Under the pieces are notes generated by a model. That model made no database searches. It had not been told where the DNA came from and was given only the letters and a program-made list of their open reading frames with translations. Made by a program: the position numbers and the translations under genes. 7,300 nt of DNA from Halobacteriales archaeon QH_8_67_36 (lineage in GTDB: Archaea > Halobacteriota > Halobacteria > Halobacteriales > Haloarculaceae): positions 7,245 to 14,544 of the forward strand of contig PXQZ01000056.1 in NCBI GenBank assembly GCA_003021755.1, read 5' to 3'. Below, piece after piece: positions 5,185-7,300 of the stretch; the stretch's first letter is position 1; each line of letters begins with the position of its first letter.

Positions 5185-5648
5185 CGCTCGCGGTGGGTGT
5201 CGACGGCCCGCTGGTAGGCCGGGTCCGCCCGCACTCGGTCGAGGTGGAACCGATAAATCCGAGCGATGCGTCGCTTCTCGGGGTCGTACCATCGCTGTGG
5301 CTCACGTTCCGCGCCGTCCTCGTACTTCTGTCCGCCGGGGTACTTCGCGTAACGCATCGCCCGCGTCCACCCCATCCGGAGGTACTTGCGGGCCATGTCC
5401 ATCCCGACGAACTCCCCCTCGTCGCGGTACTCGCGGTAGCGGTCGTGGATGGTCTGGGCGGCCGTGGCCGACGGCTCCAGGTCGGCGATGGTCCAGTCGG
5501 GCAGCAGTTCGCTCTTGTACGGCTCTATCTTGAACACACCCCGCTCGTCGTTCGTGTGGCGGTAGCGCTCCGGATGGGCCCGGAAATCGCAGTCGTACTC
5601 CGGGCCGTCCTCGCGCTCGGGGACCACACCCCGTACCGGATCAGCCAT
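5169..5648 (-). CDS. DUF4385 domain protein
   Basis: This 159-residue protein matches my memory of DUF4385 along nearly all its length: YDCDFRAHPERYRHTNDERG (about 18-37), VFKIEPYKSELLPDW (38-52), an Arg/Glu-rich helix, then GEFVGMDMARKYLRMGWTRA with RRYA-like RYAKYPGGQKY (78-109) and a C-terminal basic helix with DPAYQ. The family occurs in bacteria, phages and haloarchaea and has no established function. The fold looks small, helical and cytosolic, with no catalytic motif I can name. Start ATG 5648 follows the stop of the isochorismatase-like gene by one nucleotide, so the two are co-transcribed; the frame continues upstream to 5834, but that part is Ser/Pro/Thr-rich and antiparallel-frame noise. 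Its 3' end overlaps the convergent M23-like gene. Confidence 0.9.
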   Translation of the reverse strand: MADPVRGVVPEREDGPEYDCDFRAHPERYRHTNDERGVFKIEPYKSELLPDWTIADLEPSATAAQTIHDRYREYRDEGEFVGMDMARKYLRMGWTRAMRYAKYPGGQKYEDGAEREPQRWYDPEKRRIARIYRFHLDRVRADPAYQRAVDTHRERYGED

Positions 5649-5649
5649 A

Positions 5650-6222
5650 TCAGTCGAACCGGACGGCGTCACGCTCGGCGACCTCGCCGAAGAGCCAGCT
5701 GGCGTGTTCCAGGGCGTACTCGCGGTGGGCCGGTTCGATGAAGCCGATGGCGTCCTCGGCGAGGATGGGACGGTAGTCCCGCAGGCCCGCGCTGCCGGCC
5801 GTATGCAGCACGCAGACGTTCGCGAGCGTCCCACAGATGACGAGGTCCTTGATGCCGTGTGCGTCGAGCCACCCCTGTAGCTGGGTCTCGTGGAAGGCGT
5901 CGTAGGTGTGTTTCTCGACGATCAGGTCGCTCTCTCGTGGGTCGAGTTCCGCGACGAGTTCGGCCTCCCAGGAGCCCTCGATGACGTGTTCGCCCCAGCG
6001 GTCGAACTCGTCGTAGTAGTGGGCGTCCTCGAACTGCGCTGGGGGATGGACATCGCGGGTGAAGACGACGCTCGCGCCGGCGTCGCGGGCCCGCTCGACC
6101 AGTCCCGCGACGGGCTCGATTGCGGCCTCGCTGTCCGGTGCGTAGAGGCTCCCGTCGGGGTGACAGAAACCGTTCTGCATGTCGACGACCACGAGGGCCG
6201 TCTGGGTCGGGTCGAGTCGCAT
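5650..6222 (-). CDS. Isochorismatase-family cysteine hydrolase, nicotinamidase-like
   Basis: This 190-residue cytosolic hydrolase has the full catalytic triad: D14 in ALVVVDMQNGF, K104 in IVEKHTYDAF and C137 in ICGTLANVCV, with the cis-peptide before the nucleophile strand. It also has D57 and H59 in TRDVHPP and H79 in RWGEHVIEGS. These align with the Asp, His and His that bind the metal in archaeal nicotinamidase, where the matching sequence is WPRHC. Nicotinamide deamidation to nicotinate (NAD salvage) is therefore a real possibility, but the family also includes isochorismatases and other amidases. Length is normal. A weak TTCGTA element lies about 25 nt before the ATG. It is the first gene of a pair with the DUF4385 gene, one nucleotide apart, and diverges from the lipoprotein gene across 75 nt. 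Confidence 0.93.
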   Translation of the reverse strand: MRLDPTQTALVVVDMQNGFCHPDGSLYAPDSEAAIEPVAGLVERARDAGASVVFTRDVHPPAQFEDAHYYDEFDRWGEHVIEGSWEAELVAELDPRESDLIVEKHTYDAFHETQLQGWLDAHGIKDLVICGTLANVCVLHTAGSAGLRDYRPILAEDAIGFIEPAHREYALEHASWLFGEVAERDAVRFD

Positions 6223-6268
6223 ACACGAGCGTTCGGCCGCGACGCCTACGAACCTTCGGGCGTGTGAC

Positions 6269-6272
6269 TTTT
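6269..6272 (+). promoter_or_regulatory. Putative core promoter T-run of the lipoprotein gene
   Basis: GACTTTTCACC has its T-run 25 nt before the ATG at 6298, the leaderless distance shared with four other genes here. On the other strand of the same 75-nt gap, TTCGTA at 6247-6252 lies 24 nt before the isochorismatase-like ATG. Confidence 0.4.
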
Positions 6273-6297
6273 CACCGTGCCCACCCAGGGTTCGCCA

Positions 6298-7300
6298 ATG
6301 CGACGTGAGTTTGCGGCCGTCTGTTGTGCCGTCGCGCTCCTGCTTGCGGGCTGTCAGGGGGTCGGCCCGGTGACGGACGGGGGGACCCAGACCGGCACGG
6401 ACGAGGGGACGCTGACCGTGACCGCAAACGGGAGCACGGACGACGGCGCGACTGGGACCGGGTCCGCGGCTGCGGACCCCGCGACCGACCGACTCGGCTG
6501 GGAGAACGGCTACTGGTACAACGAGTCGCTCGACGTGGACAACGGCGACGGGCTCAACGACAGCGAACTGTCGGCGGTCGTCAACCGCTCGATGGCCCGC
6601 GTCGAGCGCGTCCGCGGGCTAGAGTTCGAGGCGACCGTCCCGGTCACCACCGTCTCACGGGCGGCGTACCGGACCCGGAGCGGGAACGCCACCCACGGTG
6701 ACGCGCTCCGCACCTTCGACAACGCGAAGTTCGAGGCGCTGTTCCTCGTCGGCGAGGGGAACAGCGCCATCGAGAGCCAGCAGAACACCCTCGGCGACAG
6801 CGTCCAGGGGTACTACAGCCCGGCGACCGACGAAATCGTCATCGTCACCGACTCGGGGACCCCGCGAATCGGCGAGCGGACGCTCTCGCACGAACTCGTT
6901 CACGCCGCCCAGGACCAGCAGTTCGGCATCGACGACAACGCCAGCACGCGGGATGCCGTACAAGGGCGTAACGCGCTCATCGAGGGCGACGCCACCGCCG
7001 TCGAGACGGCCTACATGGACCGCTGTGGCTCGAACTGGTCGTGTGTCACGGTCGGCCAGTCCGGCGGGGCCGGCGGGAGCAGCGGCGTGCATCTGGGCGT
7101 CCTCTATCTGATGTATTTCCCCTACAGCGACGGGGCGTCGTTCGTCGCCGAACTCCTCGACCGGGGCGGGTGGGCGGCTGTGGACGACGCGTACGACGAC
7201 ATCCCGGACGGCGCACGCGAGGTCATCCCTCCGGCCGACTACCCCGGGTGGACGCCCCGAAACGTGACGATACCGCGACCGGCGAGCGACGACTGGGAGC
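6298..7300 (+). CDS. Tat-type surface lipoprotein with HExxH zinc-peptidase motif (Hvo_1808-like; 3' truncated)
   Basis: The frame is open from ATG 6298 to the window end (334 residues, incomplete). The N terminus MRREFAAVCCAVALLLAGCQ has a twin-arginine motif (RREF), a hydrophobic core and a lipobox LAGC with C19 as the lipidated residue, so export by Tat and membrane anchoring are expected. Residues 22-62 are a Thr/Gly/Asp-rich linker. The globular part starts at RLGWENGYWYNESL. It includes GYYSPATDEIVIVTD, then TLSHELVHAAQDQQF with the zinc motif H198-E-x-x-H202. It continues to NALIEGDATAVE, where E229 is a plausible third, gluzincin-type ligand. Eight N-x-S/T sites (N44, N75, N87, N96, N130, N214, N246, N322) suit a glycosylated surface protein, and C243/C249 may form a disulfide. 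I believe it belongs to the haloarchaeal Hvo_1808 surface-protein family, a name recalled from memory. The substrate is unknown. Confidence 0.88.
   Translation, partial: MRREFAAVCCAVALLLAGCQGVGPVTDGGTQTGTDEGTLTVTANGSTDDGATGTGSAAADPATDRLGWENGYWYNESLDVDNGDGLNDSELSAVVNRSMARVERVRGLEFEATVPVTTVSRAAYRTRSGNATHGDALRTFDNAKFEALFLVGEGNSAIESQQNTLGDSVQGYYSPATDEIVIVTDSGTPRIGERTLSHELVHAAQDQQFGIDDNASTRDAVQGRNALIEGDATAVETAYMDRCGSNWSCVTVGQSGGAGGSSGVHLGVLYLMYFPYSDGASFVAELLDRGGWAAVDDAYDDIPDGAREVIPPADYPGWTPRNVTIPRPASDDWE

Noticed and set aside
3976..5292. 438-codon open frame on the minus strand opposite the M23-like gene and the pyrC start
   Set aside because: The translation is low-complexity and Arg/Pro/His-rich and matches no family. 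It is antisense to a protein with clear motifs. Long antisense frames are expected at this G+C.
5649..5834. Upstream extension of the DUF4385 protein
   Set aside because: It would overlap the hydrolase gene in another frame and is Ser/Pro/Thr-rich. ATG 5648 gives a full family-length protein.
1..7300. CRISPR array, insertion sequence, tRNA, rRNA or phage module
   Set aside because: I looked for regularly spaced repeats, transposase motifs, terminal inverted repeats and cloverleaf-like sequences and found none.

Overview
The window reads as haloarchaeal chromosome. It has very high G+C with strong G/C preference at third codon positions, acidic Asp/Glu-rich proteins, short T-rich boxes 24-26 nt before several start codons (the pattern of leaderless archaeal transcripts), and families typical of Halobacteria (DUF5806-like and Hvo_1808-like proteins, a twin-arginine lipoprotein signal). 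The genus cannot be fixed from this sequence alone.

Left part (1-1682): a universal stress protein (Usp) island. A truncated usp on the minus strand (<1-252) diverges from a second usp on the plus strand (359-796). That gene converges on a GNAT acetyltransferase (793-1314, minus), with both stop codons lying in one CTAG. The acetyltransferase is the downstream partner of a third usp (1311-1682, minus) through an ATGA overlap. All three usp genes carry the same 9-mer, GGGCTTTTT, at the same place before the start codon.

Centre-left (1800-2601): a conserved haloarchaeal protein of unknown function, probably DUF5806, ending in a single CPxCGH knuckle. A 56-residue ORF overlaps its end.

Centre (2708-about 4126, minus): dihydroorotase (pyrC), with complete catalytic motifs but two oddities. 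The reading frame shows family-like sequence upstream of any usable start codon, which suggests a small frameshift or sequence error at the 5' end. There is also a roughly 40-residue low-complexity insert near the C terminus, whose DNA is palindromic.

Right part (about 4315-7300): a plus-strand cytosolic protein with an M23/LytM-like metal-site pattern (4342-5184) overlaps, tail to tail, a minus-strand pair: isochorismatase/nicotinamidase-like hydrolase, then DUF4385 protein. Diverging from that pair is a Tat-type lipoprotein with a HELVH zinc-peptidase motif (6298 to beyond the window end).

Most of the window is housekeeping or accessory chromosome. I see no CRISPR array, insertion sequence, tRNA or rRNA. 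The best leads are the usp/GNAT pair, the pyrC start and insert anomalies, and the M23-like protein in a lineage without peptidoglycan.
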